Source: Primula veris
Taxonomy: Eukaryota > Streptophyta > Magnoliopsida > Ericales > Primulaceae
Direction of reading: 5' to 3'
Length of the DNA stretch: 64,000 nucleotides
NCBI GenBank assembly: GCA_963682055.1
Contig: OY821742.1
Location: 23,252,560-23,316,559, forward strand
A model generated the notes under the pieces. The model was given only the letters and a program-made list of their open reading frames with translations, made no database searches and was not told the origin of the DNA. Within the stretch, counting starts at the first letter, position 1; each line of letters begins with the position of its first letter. The position numbers were made by a program, and so were the translations under genes. Positions 11,980-24,369 of the stretch are shown one piece after another.

Positions 11980-12712
11980 TAAGGGTGGAATCGGGACGGG
12001 ATTCGACCCGAAAAGCTTAAACCCGTGTCCCAATCCGATAGTTTTTGGATGTCATTTAAAAGTTCCGATCCCGACCCGAAAATGGTCGGGTCCCGATAAT
12101 ATGGATTGCCGATAATTCGGGATCCCAAAAGGTCGGGATGCGATTTTCCAATACTTCATACTCTTAACAAAAATTGTTAAAAAGTTACAACATAACTAGC
12201 AATTTTGTTAAAAAGTTCGTTAGATTTAAACAAAATCAAAAAGTGGGACAATACTATGTTGATATTGTATTCGTTTATAAGATTGATTTTCAAACAAGAG
12301 AACTAATTATAATTATTTTTTTTAAAAAATAAACAATAACATAATTCAAATTAAAAGCAGAAGCCAAATATTATAATTTTAGCTATTCAATATTAAGATG
12401 AATACACAACATATGCAACAAGAAACTCATACAAAAATAAAAGTGTGTTATTTAGTAAATAGAGTAGATGTGAGAGTAAGTTCATTTTTTTTAAAATAAA
12501 TATAAATTGTTACTATTCATAATAAGTTTTTTTTTAATGTATAATAATTCTATCGGGCCAGGTCGGGAAATCCATCGGGATTGGAAATAAAAATCCGATC
12601 CCGAACCGAATTACTTCGGGACATGACAAAAATCCGATCTTTCGGATCGGGACAACATCGAGTTGGGAAAAAATCGGGTCGGGACCGGATTGGGTCGAGA
12701 TTTTGTCATGTG
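11980..12712. mobile_element. CGGG/CCCGA-rich hAT-like non-autonomous element nested in the LARD
   Basis: Subterminal clusters of CCCGACCCG, TCGGGTCGGG and close variants occupy both ends (about 11990-12150 and 12550-12700) around an AT-rich, non-coding core. The left end TAAGGGTGGAATCGGG resembles the TAGGG-type ends of hAT elements. A related sequence lies in the glucosidase II beta gene (33443-34291). The right end and the target duplication are not clear, so the class is inferred from repeat style only. Confidence 0.5.
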
Positions 12713-13040
12713 TGAAATTGTGGAAAACGTTTTTCTAGAATGACATATTTTTATGTAAAATTGTCAAATTAGGCTCTCAAATTAACGTTTGTCAAATGTC
12801 ACGTGACATGATTCCGTGATTAATTTAGACGGTGGTACCTAAATTGGAAAGTTATTATAGTGTGGTATCCAAATTGAAAAATTTAAAAGGTGGGTATTCA
12901 AATCGTTAAAAACGGATAGTTTGGTATACTAAACGTATAAAACCCCTGTATATATATGTGTGTGTGTGTAAAGCTCAATTCATGAAGTTATAACCATATG
13001 CCCAGCGGAAATCATGATACTATAATCACACAAACAATTC

Positions 13041-13550
13041 TGTAACTTTTCTACGCATCACTGTTATATATCTTTACAAGATGATCATACATTATAAACT
13101 ATAATTGGTATGTCGAAACCTTGAGTCATGCGGAAATACGGTATGCTTTGGACTTGAGAACGGAACTTCACGGTTGAGTTTGGATGACGTACGTAGATTG
13201 TCGGGGTAGAGACTTGAGTTTCTCCCTATTCCCTATTCTTATATTATATGAGATGATGATCAAGATGATGGAACTTTCATCCTTTATATAGGTAGAGGGA
13301 GGAACCAAACTGTTTAATATTCTTATGATCTTTACCGTCCATCAAAGTAGCATTCATCTTAACCGTTTATTACCATAGAAGATGTAAAGATTGTAACTCA
13401 CTAATTAATTTCCATTAAGTCATTTACATGGATAACTTATGACTTGTTAGTGGACCAGTTTATGAGAATTATTTAATTGTTTAACTCATGTTTTTAGTAA
13501 TGCAATGAGTTATCATCTTGTAAAGAATTATAAATGAAATAATTCTAACA
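13041..13550 (-). repeat. Right (5') LTR of the LARD-like element
   Basis: This is the 510-bp direct-repeat partner of 9009-9548 and has the same TGTAACTTT and TTCTAACA ends. It differs from the left copy by point changes and small indels. On the inner side, minus strand, a sequence AGTATCATGATTTCC could be a degraded primer-binding site, but the match to initiator-Met tRNA is weak. Confidence 0.85.
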
Positions 13551-13555
13551 TATCC

Positions 13556-14415
13556 TTAGACTGAAAAGCCATCCTGAGATGAGAAAGGAAAGGCGGAAGG
13601 GTGAAAGAGGAGAGAGGCAGATTAGGTAGGATCAGAATAGAACAAGCGATACAGAAGAAAGGGGTTGAGACGCAGGAGTGGTGGTGATTGAAGAGAAGTA
13701 CTTGCATGGGTGTGTGTGCGCGTGCGCGTGTGAAGGCAGCGACGAGATTGACGGAGATGAGAGGCGGCGCAATCTAGGGATTTAAAAAAGGTATTTATGT
13801 AGGAACAGTAGAAGTGAGTTTGGTTAGTGAAGGTTCTGCGGGGAAGAGCTCAGGGGCATGTGGTTCTGAGCTGGGCACACCCCATGCTGCGGTTTTAACT
13901 TTCTCTCTTTTCTCCCTTTCTCTCGCTATAATTCTACTGTGTATAGGTACATACTTCTAACCTCATAAATTTACGATGCCGGAGATTAATCTAATGTGAA
14001 AAGTTGTAGGAGAATTAGGTCCAGTTAAAAATATATATAGAAAATATGTTCCATCCCTTAAAACTCGAGACAGAAATCAGTAAGATTTTAATTTGCAATA
14101 TTTTTACCCTGTTGTTCAATGTTAACCTGAAATTGTATAAACTGAAATGAACAAGATTAATCCCAATGAACGACCGATCCCGACCTGAATTTATCCCTTT
14201 CAGAAACAATCACTGAAACACAAGCGAGCAGTCTACAGAATCAGTTAATGAATATTTGTCATTGTTCGCTTTCACTTCTTTTCCATTTGGGTACCTTGAG
14301 AACGAGTATGTAATCTCAGGAGGCAGGTTCAATTCCAAATTGGTAGGGGTTAAAACGGTTTTACATCTTCCAAGCCCCTGCTCTTTTACATGGTCCTCAT
14401 ATAGAACTTTGGTAT
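13556..14415. other. Intergenic sequence, purine-rich at the left
   Basis: No supported gene. About 13560-13830 is purine-rich and GC-richer than average and includes a GTGTGTGTGCGCGTGCGCGT run. It could be an old untranslated or genic remnant, but I see no conserved frame. Confidence 0.4.
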
Positions 14416-14660
14416 GGAACCAGAAATGCAGATAGCAATGGATTGAGCTGCGCGAAAGCCGTTGCGCGTTAGCGCATCCGCTCGTTAGCGCTTTCTATTT
14501 AAATAAGGGGCGGAGTTTGAAGAAGCAAACCTAGAGTAGGAGCCTATTAAGTTTTTCAGGCCCCTTGATATTAGTCAAGCGCTAGCGCCCCTATAGAGGT
14601 TGGCTTTTCTGCTATCAAAGAAAACGAAAGCAAAAAAACCAGTGCGTTTCGTATAGATCG
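14416..14660. other. Probable nuclear insertion of mitochondrial DNA (NUMT)
   Basis: This short block is markedly GC-richer than its surroundings. It contains phrases such as GCGCGAAAGCCGTTGCGCG, GTTAGCGCATCCGCTCG and ATAAGGGGCGGAG, which resemble dispersed intergenic sequences of angiosperm mitochondrial genomes. I recognise the style from memory and cannot run a search. There is no gene in it. Confidence 0.4.
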
Positions 14661-15123
14661 AGACTTGTGGTTTTATTTTTTACTTATTCCATACTGGGAA
14701 TACCAATTTGGATTTACATATTGCATCCCGGAGAGTCTGCTTTTAGGATATAGGAATCCAAATCACACCATAATTCAATTTCGAAATCAACAATATAAAA
14801 AAAACTGAATCATCAATTTCCCTGGGAAAACAAAATCAAAAAGAAATACAAAACCATCATATGAGCCAAAAATACTAATAAGCAAATAATATCATTCCAA
14901 ACACCCATGGTATGCTAGCAGCATACAATAGGAATATGATTCGAGTTATACGTCCAAAAAATTGGCCATTAAGACAGATTAATAAGTTAAAATTCAGGAC
15001 TTATGAGCCAACAATAATGATGCACAAAGTTTTCATGAATAACCGTAAAGAAAAAGGTAAACAATCGAACTCTTGTTACCAAGAGTCAAAAGTGTACGTA
15101 TCACAAATAGGATAATCTCTCTA

Positions 15124-17675
15124 CTACTTAACATTAACAATCTTGATCACTGAAGCAGTCCCGACACGGTGAAGCGCCACTACAGCATCCCCATTTTTGC
15201 AGAGCCCCTTAGACTTGGCATGCAAAATAGCAAACTCAAGTGCCTCTTCGGTGGACTCAGCATGAGAAGCTCTTGCAGAACCAGCACACAGAACAGGGAC
15301 CAATCCCCTGAAAATTAAACTATGCCTAGCTGGTGACTCATCACTACAAGACCAGTCAAACGAGTCGGTCTGAATCTCAGGTACCACCACAGACAATATC
15401 GGCATTCCTGGCCTGTGACTCAGAAAGTGGAAAAAGAAGGAAAATAAAGATCAGTTTATAATATATATATAAATATATTTATATATAATTTTTCTATTAT
15501 TATTAGCAGTTTTGTAGTATTAATATTTAGATAATCCATAAAATAGACTAATAGAGTATTACATGACGTAATATTTACAATTTGAAGAAGTGAAAATCTT
15601 GTTGCAAAGACTTACTGTTTTTTCAGCCGGAATAGAGCTTTTCTGGATGAACCTAGAAATATTTTCTTTTTTTAATGCAGGTCAACGCCTAAGTGAAAGT
15701 TGCGGCCACGTTTGATTGCAGATTATATGCTTGGTTAGTTACTTGTTTGCATTTTTTACTGGAAAGCTAGACTGCATTAAGTTGAGAAGCTTAAAAACTG
15801 AGCTTTTCTAAATTTTTGGGCTGAAAAGTCTCGAAGCTCTAATAATTCACTAGTGTATGTTGTAAAAAATCAAGTTTTGAATTGATGAATAAAATTATCC
15901 CGTTTACCGAATCCTTTCTCCCTCTATTTTCTACATTACCTGTACTTGGCCACCAGCTTCGCAGTGCTCCCACCACGGGTAAGAACCAAAATAAGAGCCG
16001 CTTTTGCCGAATTAGCCATCCTCACAGCCGAAGAAGCCAGACTCTCTAGTGGGCTCATTGGCACAGGAGCATTTAACATAATTCTTTTGAATACATCTCC
16101 ATAATCGAGGGTGCTCTCGGCCTCAACACAAATCTTAGCCATGGTGCGAACTGCAAGCTCCGGGTAGGCCCCGGCGGCAGTTTCCCCACTAAGCATGACA
16201 CAGTCAGTGCCGTCGAGGACCGCGTTAGCAACATCTGTCGCCTCAGCTCGGGTCGGGCGAGGAGATTTGATCATCGATTCGAGCATTTGCGTGGCGGTAA
16301 CGACAGGTTTTCCTTGGATATTGCATTTATAAATCATCACTTTTTGTGCTAGGAAGATTTTCTCGATTGGAATTTCCATTCCGAGGTCACCTCTAGCGAC
16401 CATGAAAGCGTCTGAGTTGGCAAGGATTTCATCAAAGTTTGCCACACCTTCTTGGTTCTCAACCTGGTGAATTTGCAAGAGAAAGATATTAAACAAAAGC
16501 TAATCAAGAAAATACCATATACGCAAGGATATAACTTCCATCAAGAAAATATTACCTGTGCGAAGAGATAGAAAGAGCAAATGGAAACCCAAATTTCGAA
16601 AACCGAACAAAACGTATATGCAACCTTAAAACTATCAGGAGTTATTAGCCATTTCCACATGATTTTGCTCAAGTTACAAATAGAACCTTAAACAAAAAAA
16701 GTGATTATAGCAACTTCTTCACATTTGCAATTCCTAAAAGACATAAAAGTAAAATGACTAAAATATAATAAGCCGAGGGTACTTCAAGCCCTGCATTTGA
16801 TCAAACTGGTGTTCCAGTGCCGAGGGTATTTCACCTCCTATTAAACCACCTAAAATATTCATCTTAAAATGTACTACAGTGAAAACAGTAGCTGAGACCA
16901 ACTTTGATCAAAATTTCAACAGCAAGCAATTTGCACTCATAAAATCTCCTAGAGCACCCTGTTAGGGTGCTACATAAATTTTAAGGCACTGGAACACTAG
17001 TTCAGTCCACAAGTAAGTCATATCTACCAATGTTTAAAAAGCAAAAGCGTTGTTACAACAATTTACAAGAGAGTTTTTTCTGCATAATGATTTTTTGCCG
17101 GCAAGAGTAAAAATCAGCTTTAAACCGGGTTATTCCATAACTTAAACTATACCCATTGAAAAACTTGCCTTGGACATAAGAAGGATAGTCTTGGCATGCT
17201 CTCCCAGCAATTTCCTAACTTCCACCAAGTCAGAACCTTTACGGACAAAAGAGAGTGCAATCATATCAATCTTATTAGGAACACCCCACTCCATGATATC
17301 AACTTTATCTTTCTCTGTTAAAGTTGGGAGGTCCACAATAACCCCTGGAAGATTCACATTCTTTCTCTCACCAAGCACAGCTGTATTTTCACAACGACAC
17401 CTCACAGTACCATTTTCCTTGTCGCAAGAGAGGACAGTAAAAGAGATTGTTCCATCAGCACATAGTATGACACTCTGAGGTTTAACATCTTCGGCCAGCT
17501 TTTTGTAGCTCATGCAGATCGTGTTCTCATCACCTTGGAGGTCATAATCAGTGGATATAGTGATCTCTTGTCCCTGTTTCAACTGAACTGGCTTTGCATC
17601 TTTTAGAAAACCTGTACGAATCTCTGGACCCTGTTTCACAAACAAAGAAAGATAAGGGAATGCAATAAGGATCAA

Positions 17676-17706
<31 letters not shown>

Positions 17707-17996
17707 CAAGAACTGATCATGGTGCAAACTTTATTGTGGGATCAAGCAAACTCAAACAAAGTTTCATGAAAGTAAAGGTACTTTTAAAAAAATTAGTGTT
17801 TTATCCACTCTACAACAAAGCTTTATAAAATATAAGAGAAGGTGATGGATCTGTTATTTACATTATTAGGAAGGCAATGTTACAAGACTTTCTCAAAATT
17901 AAATGGTCTACTTAAATCTCATATCCATTCTACAATGGGTACAATGGGTCATTCCTCAATACCCGTGTCTATCTATCTATCTATCTATCTATCTAT

Positions 17997-18039
<43 letters not shown>

Positions 18040-21000
18040 TTCAAACAAGTTATCATGGTCTCGAGTTTCCTCTTGTTTTAAATTGAATTAGGATATTTCG
18101 GATTCATGGATTAGAAATGGTTCACCGTTGCACATAACCAAACCGTTTTCATGGCATTTTCCTATTCTTTGCTCCAAGGAAAACAAACAACACTAAGTTC
18201 AAATAGTAAATCATAGGCAGAGATCAATGATACTTTCCTAATGCTACATCTAGTAACTTAACTGATCCAATCTTCCCAGTCATGTTTTATACTTAGTTTA
18301 CCATATCAATATTTATTGCAAAAGAATTACTTAGGTATTTCCCCAGAAGAAATTTTCTTTCGGATGTCTGTAACACTGCAGATATTCATCCTCAATCTTT
18401 AGTATGTTTTTCCTCATGATAGAAACGTTTATCTATAAAGTCATGAGAGAAATACTCAGCAAATCCAAGATATTTGGTCAACTATCATCAATCATTACCA
18501 TTGCCATACATCTAACTATCCAAGTGCAACTTCAGTGTACTTAAGAAAAAGAATCGTAACCTTCTTTCTATTTGTTCAATAATGGTTCTGTCATAAACAA
18601 TTTTATTATTATAATTTTTATTTTCTTTCGAGACCAGTGTTTGATCCGGTCCCAGGATAGCATAAAAAAAATAGACCAACTTCTGATTTCTGTGTTTAGC
18701 AAATTTAGTCATCACAAAATGCTAACTCTATGAACCTAACGGAAACACTTTCAAATACTATAAACCATATCAGAATCTCACTTAAACTCGGTACCCTTTT
18801 AAGAGTCCTCTTTAATTTTTACTGGTAAACAGCTTTTATATTACCTTCAAATATTAGATTAAAGGCCTTTGGATGTCCCATAAACTTATCACCCAGCGAT
18901 ATATTTTAAAAACATATATTCAAAATGTATGGTATGTCTTTAAATTACCATAAGGTGATCCCAAAAAAATTTCTTTAGAAAAAGTGCATTTAGATCAAGT
19001 CCCACAAAATTGCCCTCCGTTCTAAAACAAAAGACTAATTTTATGGGACTTGCTCTTTATTCGTTCTCACTCTCTCCCTAGTCCCCCTTATCAATAATTC
19101 CTGGCTACAATTTTTTTGTATAATCAGGTTCCCAATTGTATTTTGTTTTACAAACAGAGAGAAAAAACTAGAACATACTGATAATGAGGAGGGAAATAGG
19201 AGATAACCCTCGTCAATCACGATTTCATAATTTTATTTTACAAAATTCACAATTATGTGAGAAAATTGACCAAATCACAATTCGTTTCGTTAATAATTTA
19301 ACAACCGGTGGTTGCAGGACAAAAGATAACACCAAGTACCCCGAGATGTTTGGAGCGACAGCTAGATCAAAAACATTTCTCTCATGACAATTAAAGAACC
19401 TCCATAAAATCTACTTTCCTCAATATATCAAAAAGTACTTCCATTAAATCCAAGTCTTAGAATAAAAGACATGGTGTAGATAGCAAACAATTGCTCCATT
19501 TATATCTCGCTAATCACAAGTCACAACAGCCGATATATGAAATTAGTACATGCTGGTAGAAAACTTCACATAAAATTAGATTAATGTTAAACATGCTCAG
19601 GGCATCTGGAATTTGGTCAGTGATCTATGCAAAACTTACCAGGTAAACAGATTAGAGAAGAAAATGCAGCCTTTAACTATGCATAATACCTACACATCTG
19701 AAGTCGAGTTAGCTGATTCCCTAATCATTAAAAAGAAGAAGATGAATAGTAAAATAGAGTATCTTCTGGATGATGAAAAGTTAATTTCGTTCAGTTGAAA
19801 CTCTAAGAAATCAGATATTATTACTTATTAATTGACAACTTCTCAGCTTCTGCTTGTTTGCCTGCACCTTTTGAGAAAACATGCCAACTTACATAAGGCT
19901 GAAAAAAAAATTGGGTCATTCAAATTTCAAGTCTTAAAAACAAATTATTTTGAGTTGGGCAAACAAAAAGCTGGGCTTAATATTTCTGCAACCCAAACAA
20001 GCCTTTGTATTCCAACACTTGTTTTATACAGAAAAAATCGGAACTCTATGTTCCCCTTTTAATTTCAACAGATCCTGCACATTTTCTAAGAAAATTACAA
20101 CACCCAAATAAAAACAAAAAAGGTCCAAATCCCCAAGAAACAAACAAAAGAATAAACAAATTCAACCAAACGAAGATCCGATCCGACAACTCACATAACA
20201 GTTAATTAAATCTAACAACAACAAAAATAAGTGTCTATATAAAAACTAAAGAAGAAAGCACCGAGAAAGTACATCATGGAGAGGGGAAGTAGGAGCAGGC
20301 TAAAATACCACAGGCATAGTAATAAACAATGATTTTAGTAACAAAATAAGATAGATTTGAACCATAAAGAACCCAGCAAGCATAATAATAATAAATAAAT
20401 AAAAATTAGATGAAGAACAAGGTAAAGAGAGTCTTGGGAGAGAGTAAAGGTTAATGTAATAAATAAGAGTCAATTCATATTTAATATACCAAACTACCGA
20501 CTGTTAACAAACTACATACCAACCTACAAGTTTTAACAATTTCAAATACCAAATAACGAGAAATTGAACAATCAATATACCGAAGTCAAATTAATAAAGT
20601 AAATGGTAAAAATTAGATGATCAAACACTCTCAATTCCAGTCGGAGATGAAAAGTGATGCATTCATAAATCAAAACCGGTCAAGTTTGAGTTCAAAAGTG
20701 ATATATTCATTCACAGTACGAAAATTGTCAGATTGAACAAAAGTATGTTTATTGTTCAAATTTTGAGTATTTGGTTGTACTTTGTAGTACAGAATATGGG
20801 TCTGTTTGGTAACAGATTTTATTAGCTGGACAGTCAGATTATATAGCTTTTAAAAAGCAGATTATTAGCTCAAAAAGCTACAAAATCCAAAAAGCAAAAT
20901 CTGGATTCTGGTTGGATTTTTAAAACAAATTTTTGACCAAACCAAATAATCACTTAGCTTTTAAAAAGCAGCTTATTAGCCTAAAAAAGATTTAAAAAAA

Positions 21001-21803
21001 TCCAATAATAAAAAATCTAGATTTTGGTTGGATTTTTAAAACATAATTTTGACCAAGTCGCTGTTTCCAAACAGCACCGGGGTGTTAGGACAATAGGATT
21101 ATTGAGTTTTTAAAGAGAAGCTTATTAGCTAAAAAAGCTCAAAATTTCCAAAATATGGATTTTAGTTCGATTTCTCTCTCAATCTCCAAAAAGCAGCTTA
21201 AATCTGATTTTTTACCAAAAAATCTGTTGCGCAGAGGTGTTTGGACAATCAGATTATTTAGCTTTTTTAAAAAAAATCTAAATCTTGGTTGGATTTTTAA
21301 AACAGATTTTGGACCAAATAGCTGTTGCCGAACGAGGCCGGGTGTTTGGACAGTCAGTTTATTTAGCCTTAAAAAAATCCAAAAATAAAAAATCTGGAGT
21401 TAGGTTGCCAAACAGAGCCTATATATATATATATGTATAAAAGTTGTAGGTTGGTATATATATTGTTATAAATGATAATAGGGGTAAACATAAATAAAGA
21501 AAAAAAAGAATGAAAAATGAAAATAAAAATAGTTGAAAAAGGGTAAATATAAATAAGGTATGAATAGACGACCTTGGTGTCGAGCATGACAGCGCATAGG
21601 ATACCGGTATTATCCATGGCTTGACGGAGGTTATCGAGAGTCTCCTGATGATACTCATGTGATCCATGTGAGAAGTTGAATCTCGCCACATTCATTCCTG
21701 CTTTCAACAGTTTCTCCACCATCTTCACCGATCGAGATGCCGGCCCCAACGTACATACTATCTTCGTCTTCGCCCTTGTTTCCTCCATCACCATCCCTAC
21801 CAT
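15124..21803 (-). CDS. Cytosolic pyruvate kinase (4 exons, 501 aa, complete)
   Basis: The enzyme converts phosphoenolpyruvate and ADP to pyruvate and ATP, the last step of cytosolic glycolysis. Exons on the minus strand are 21803-21573, 17630-17169, 16463-15940 and 15412-15124. They join in frame at the family motifs LDTK/GPEIRTG, LLMSK/VENQEG and KYR/PGMP. Family landmarks are TKIVCTLGPAS near residue 13, MNVARFNFSHGSHEYH near 37, LPGVIVDLPTLTEKDK, ALSFVRKGSDL (catalytic Lys), VARGDLGMEIP, TATQMLESMI and MLSGETAAGAYPE. The length of 501 aa matches cytosolic plant isoforms. There is no transit peptide, since the signature begins at residue 13. ATGs at 21803, 21794 and 21788 are all in frame; I use the first. 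Introns 1 and 3 are GT-AG. Intron 2 (16464-17168) starts GCAAGT, a GC-AG intron. Intron 1 is 3.9 kb and carries MITEs and microsatellites. No lesion is seen. Confidence 0.96.
17671..17704. repeat. (TC)n(AC)n microsatellite in pyruvate kinase intron 1
   Basis: A TCTCTC run passes into an ACACAC run about 40 bp from the intron 1 acceptor. On the gene strand it is a GT-then-GA run just upstream of exon 2, so length changes could affect the branch-point region. Confidence 0.8.
17970..18036. repeat. Compound (CTAT)n-(TA)n microsatellite in pyruvate kinase intron 1
   Basis: CTATCTATCTAT repeats are followed by TATGTATATATATATA repeats. The tract is intronic and non-coding. Confidence 0.9.
20798..21419. 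mobile_element. MITE cluster in pyruvate kinase intron 1
   Basis: Outer ends are inverted: the left reads GGGTCTGTTTGGTAACAGAT and the right, reverse-complemented, reads GGCTCTGTTTGGCAACC. Between them about four copies of a roughly 150-bp unit recur, with phrases such as TTTGGACAGTCAG, TAGCTTTTAAAAAGCAGC and GGTTGGATTTTTAAAACA. This suggests a MITE duplicated in tandem or inserted repeatedly into itself. There is no coding sequence and the target duplication is not certain. It ends about 150 bp downstream of the exon 1 donor. Confidence 0.65.
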
Positions 21804-21869
21804 CTTCTTTTTATTTATTATTTATTATTTATATTACCCCCTTCCCCTCACTTGATACCCCTTTTTGTA

Positions 21870-22720
21870 GGTCAAATCTCAATCAGAGAGAGAGAGATTT
21901 TGTATGATTTTGGTGCCTAGATGCCGACGTATATTTATATATATATTCTATTTAGAAAAAATAGAGAGAGGTCAAATAAATAGTCGAAAAGGGAAGGGCT
22001 AAGTCGGTAATTATTTTGTTTGGCCGCACACTTTATTTATTAGTATGTTAAATCCGACTCCAAATCTTCTTTTTATCTTTTCTGTATCTCTTTTAGTAAA
22101 TGTTATAATTAGACATATATCAATATATTAAAAAAAAAAAAATTTAAAGAAAAAGTCAAATATCTTAATCGGAGAGCGATTTGATATGGTGCCTAGATCC
22201 CGACCTATTTATATAAGGCCAATTTTCTGTCCGTTCTAGTTTTTTATCTTTTATTAAGTGTAGGTCAAAAAATAGGTACAATTTATTTCAGTTTTAAATC
22301 CAAAATATAAATACATATGAAAACATAAAAGAGATGAAATATTGAAATTTGTATTTATATCAGTCAATACGAATCAATAATCTATATTTTAAATGTAGAA
22401 GTTTATTTAAACGTGAAATTTTAATTTTAGACGTAAAATTTGTTAATATAAGTCAATAATTTGTTTAAAAAATATATGAACATATAAAAATAGATGAAAA
22501 TTATGAGTTTTGTATTAAGAATGAACTAAAATTTAAACAAGTCCAATTTTTTGGACTTACCAACAATTAACAATATTCTCTATATAGACATAAAGGAAAG
22601 GACTAAATGGGTAATTATTTCATTATTACTTTATTTTATCTGTTTGCGGTGCCCACTGTATATTTTTATTTCTTGAGTAACAAGTCAAATCCACACTTAT
22701 GCTGCTTCTTCAATACACAT
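21870..22720 (-). repeat. Duplicated promoter/leader segment upstream of pyruvate kinase
   Basis: The segment 21873-21950 (GGTCAAATCTCAATCAGAGA, then GGTGCCTAGATGCCGACGTA and a TATA box) is repeated in diverged form at about 22150-22220 (AGTCAAATATCTTAATCGGA, then GGTGCCTAGATCCCGACCTA and TTTATATAAGG). Similarity continues beyond: GGGCTAAGTCGGTAATTATT at about 21996 against GGACTAAATGGGTAATTATT at about 22600. Two TATA-containing copies therefore stand in tandem; which one is used is unknown. Confidence 0.6.
21931..21943 (-). promoter_or_regulatory. Candidate TATA box of the pyruvate kinase gene
   Basis: On the minus strand TATATATAAATAT lies about 130 bp upstream of the start codon. A GAGAGAGAGAGA tract (about 21887-21898) and a T-free leader lie between. 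A similar TATATAAAT box occurs in a duplicate copy at 22207-22215. Confidence 0.5.
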
Positions 22721-24369
22721 GAGCATAAAGGTATGTGATATTCGCATTTTTCTAGAAGGAAAATATTATTTCAACTTTCCTTTTCTTCCCTTGCATTTAT
22801 TAAATTTTGTTCTGCTTTCGGTCAAATATATATCGTAGTTGCCTTTTTTAACTTTTATTTTATTTACTTCAAAACTAAAACTATAAAATAAAAACAATCC
22901 CCAACCGACTGTTCAGAACTTGATAAACCAAAAACACCCTCAATTGGTAAATTAAGCATTGCTCTTAAAAATAAAAATAAAAAAGTATTTAATGATTGGT
23001 CTTACTCTTAAAGTTAATTAAAGATTGGTCTTCTTTTATAAAAATAAATTAAGTATTGGTCCACTATATAATCCGCTTAAAATCTAATTTGATTTAAATC
23101 ACAAAAATACTTCCTCTCTCTAAAATACTAAACCAACCATCCGCCGCCGCATTCGTGGACCACCGTTGATGTCATACATTCTATATACTGACTCAACATA
23201 CATATAAATATGTATATGTATATATTTATATATAATATATATATAAAACCAAGACCAGATCTGATCTCACTCCTGAACCACTAGTGGAGGCCACGACGAC
23301 GTGAGTGAGGTGGAACCGTTTTTTCTCTCTCTAAGTTAGGTTATGAGATTGTGTGATGGGTGAGAAAGCTGATGACTAAACTGTAATTTGGTTTAGTTTC
23401 GATAAACTCTAGAACCGGTCCATTAGCTTTATAACTTTAAACTTTAAGTCCTTTGGTTAAAACTAGCGACTAAAATGCTTCAAAATAATTTAGACTATTT
23501 TAAAAAGTATAAATTAATAAATCATACTACTTTTGAAACTAAATTAACAAAAATATACCCAAAAAATGTAATTAACAAAAACATACTCAAAAGTTCATAG
23601 CCTAATTTGTATATTCTATACCCTTATTTCAAAAGTTCATACCCTAATTTGTATATTTTCATACATTTATTTCAAAAGTTTATACACTTATTTTAAAAGT
23701 TTATATCCTAATTCGTAGAGTTCACCATTATTTTCAAAGTTCATACCCCAATTTACAGAATTCATATAATTACTTACATAATTCATATCCATAATTTTTA
23801 ACTCCATACCCTTAATTCACGGAATTTATACACTTATTTTTCAAGTTTATATATTAGTTAACGAATCCATCTTTTGCCCGTTCTCCGATCTCGAACTAGC
23901 ACGCCGTCGTCGTGAGCCTCTATTTCGACGATCACATATCCGTCGACATCAATCTCGTGTTTTCAACCTCGCTCTACACACTCGCTTCCCACTCCGATGA
24001 ATGTCTCCGTCTCAATATTCATCGAAAAGAGAGATCGGAGAGAGATGGGAAGGATGAGAAAAATATCGGAAAAATAGAGCGAGAAGGAGAGAGAGATCGA
24101 AAACAGAGAGAAATGAGGATAGATCGGATAGATAGAGAATGAGGATGAGAGAGATCGGAATGGGTGAGAAGGAGGAGAGATAGATTGGAGAGATGGAGAC
24201 GAGGAGAGAGAGATAGAGTAAATAGATTGGGAGAGATCTTTTTTATTTTTTATTAATTATTAATTGAATGTATATTTTTGATAATTTAACTTTAGAGGAT
24301 ATATTTTTATTAATATAATAGTTGTAGAGTATGCTTATGTTAATTCACTCTTTTAAAAATTAATCAAAC
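22721..24369. other. Intergenic repeats, GA-rich at the right, no gene found
   Basis: About 23560-23870 holds degenerate short repeats around TTCATACCCTAATTTGTATA. About 24020-24230 is dominated by GAGAGATCGGAGAGA-like purine tracts, which create an artificial Arg/Glu-rich open frame. No conserved protein is visible. Confidence 0.5.

Larger units (their letters stand above)
9009..13550 (-). mobile_element. Non-coding LTR retroelement (LARD-like), complete with LTRs and TSD
   Basis: Two direct repeats of about 0.5 kb (9009-9548 and 13041-13550) begin TGTAACTTT and end TTCTAACA. They enclose about 3.5 kb. Both outer flanks are TATCC (9004-9008 and 13551-13555), a perfect 5-bp target duplication. 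The interior is very AT-rich, has no gag or pol motif on either strand, and contains a nested CGGG-rich element. Read on the minus strand the LTR starts TGTTAGAATT, as in many Ty1/copia elements, and a weak TATCA-type primer-binding match lies about 17 nt inside the right LTR. I infer a non-autonomous element mobilised in trans. The LTRs differ at many positions, so the insertion is not recent. Confidence 0.85.

Noticed and set aside
23912..24142. Arg/Glu-rich open frame on the plus strand
   Set aside because: It is made by GAGAGATCGGA-type purine repeats, with no conserved motif.
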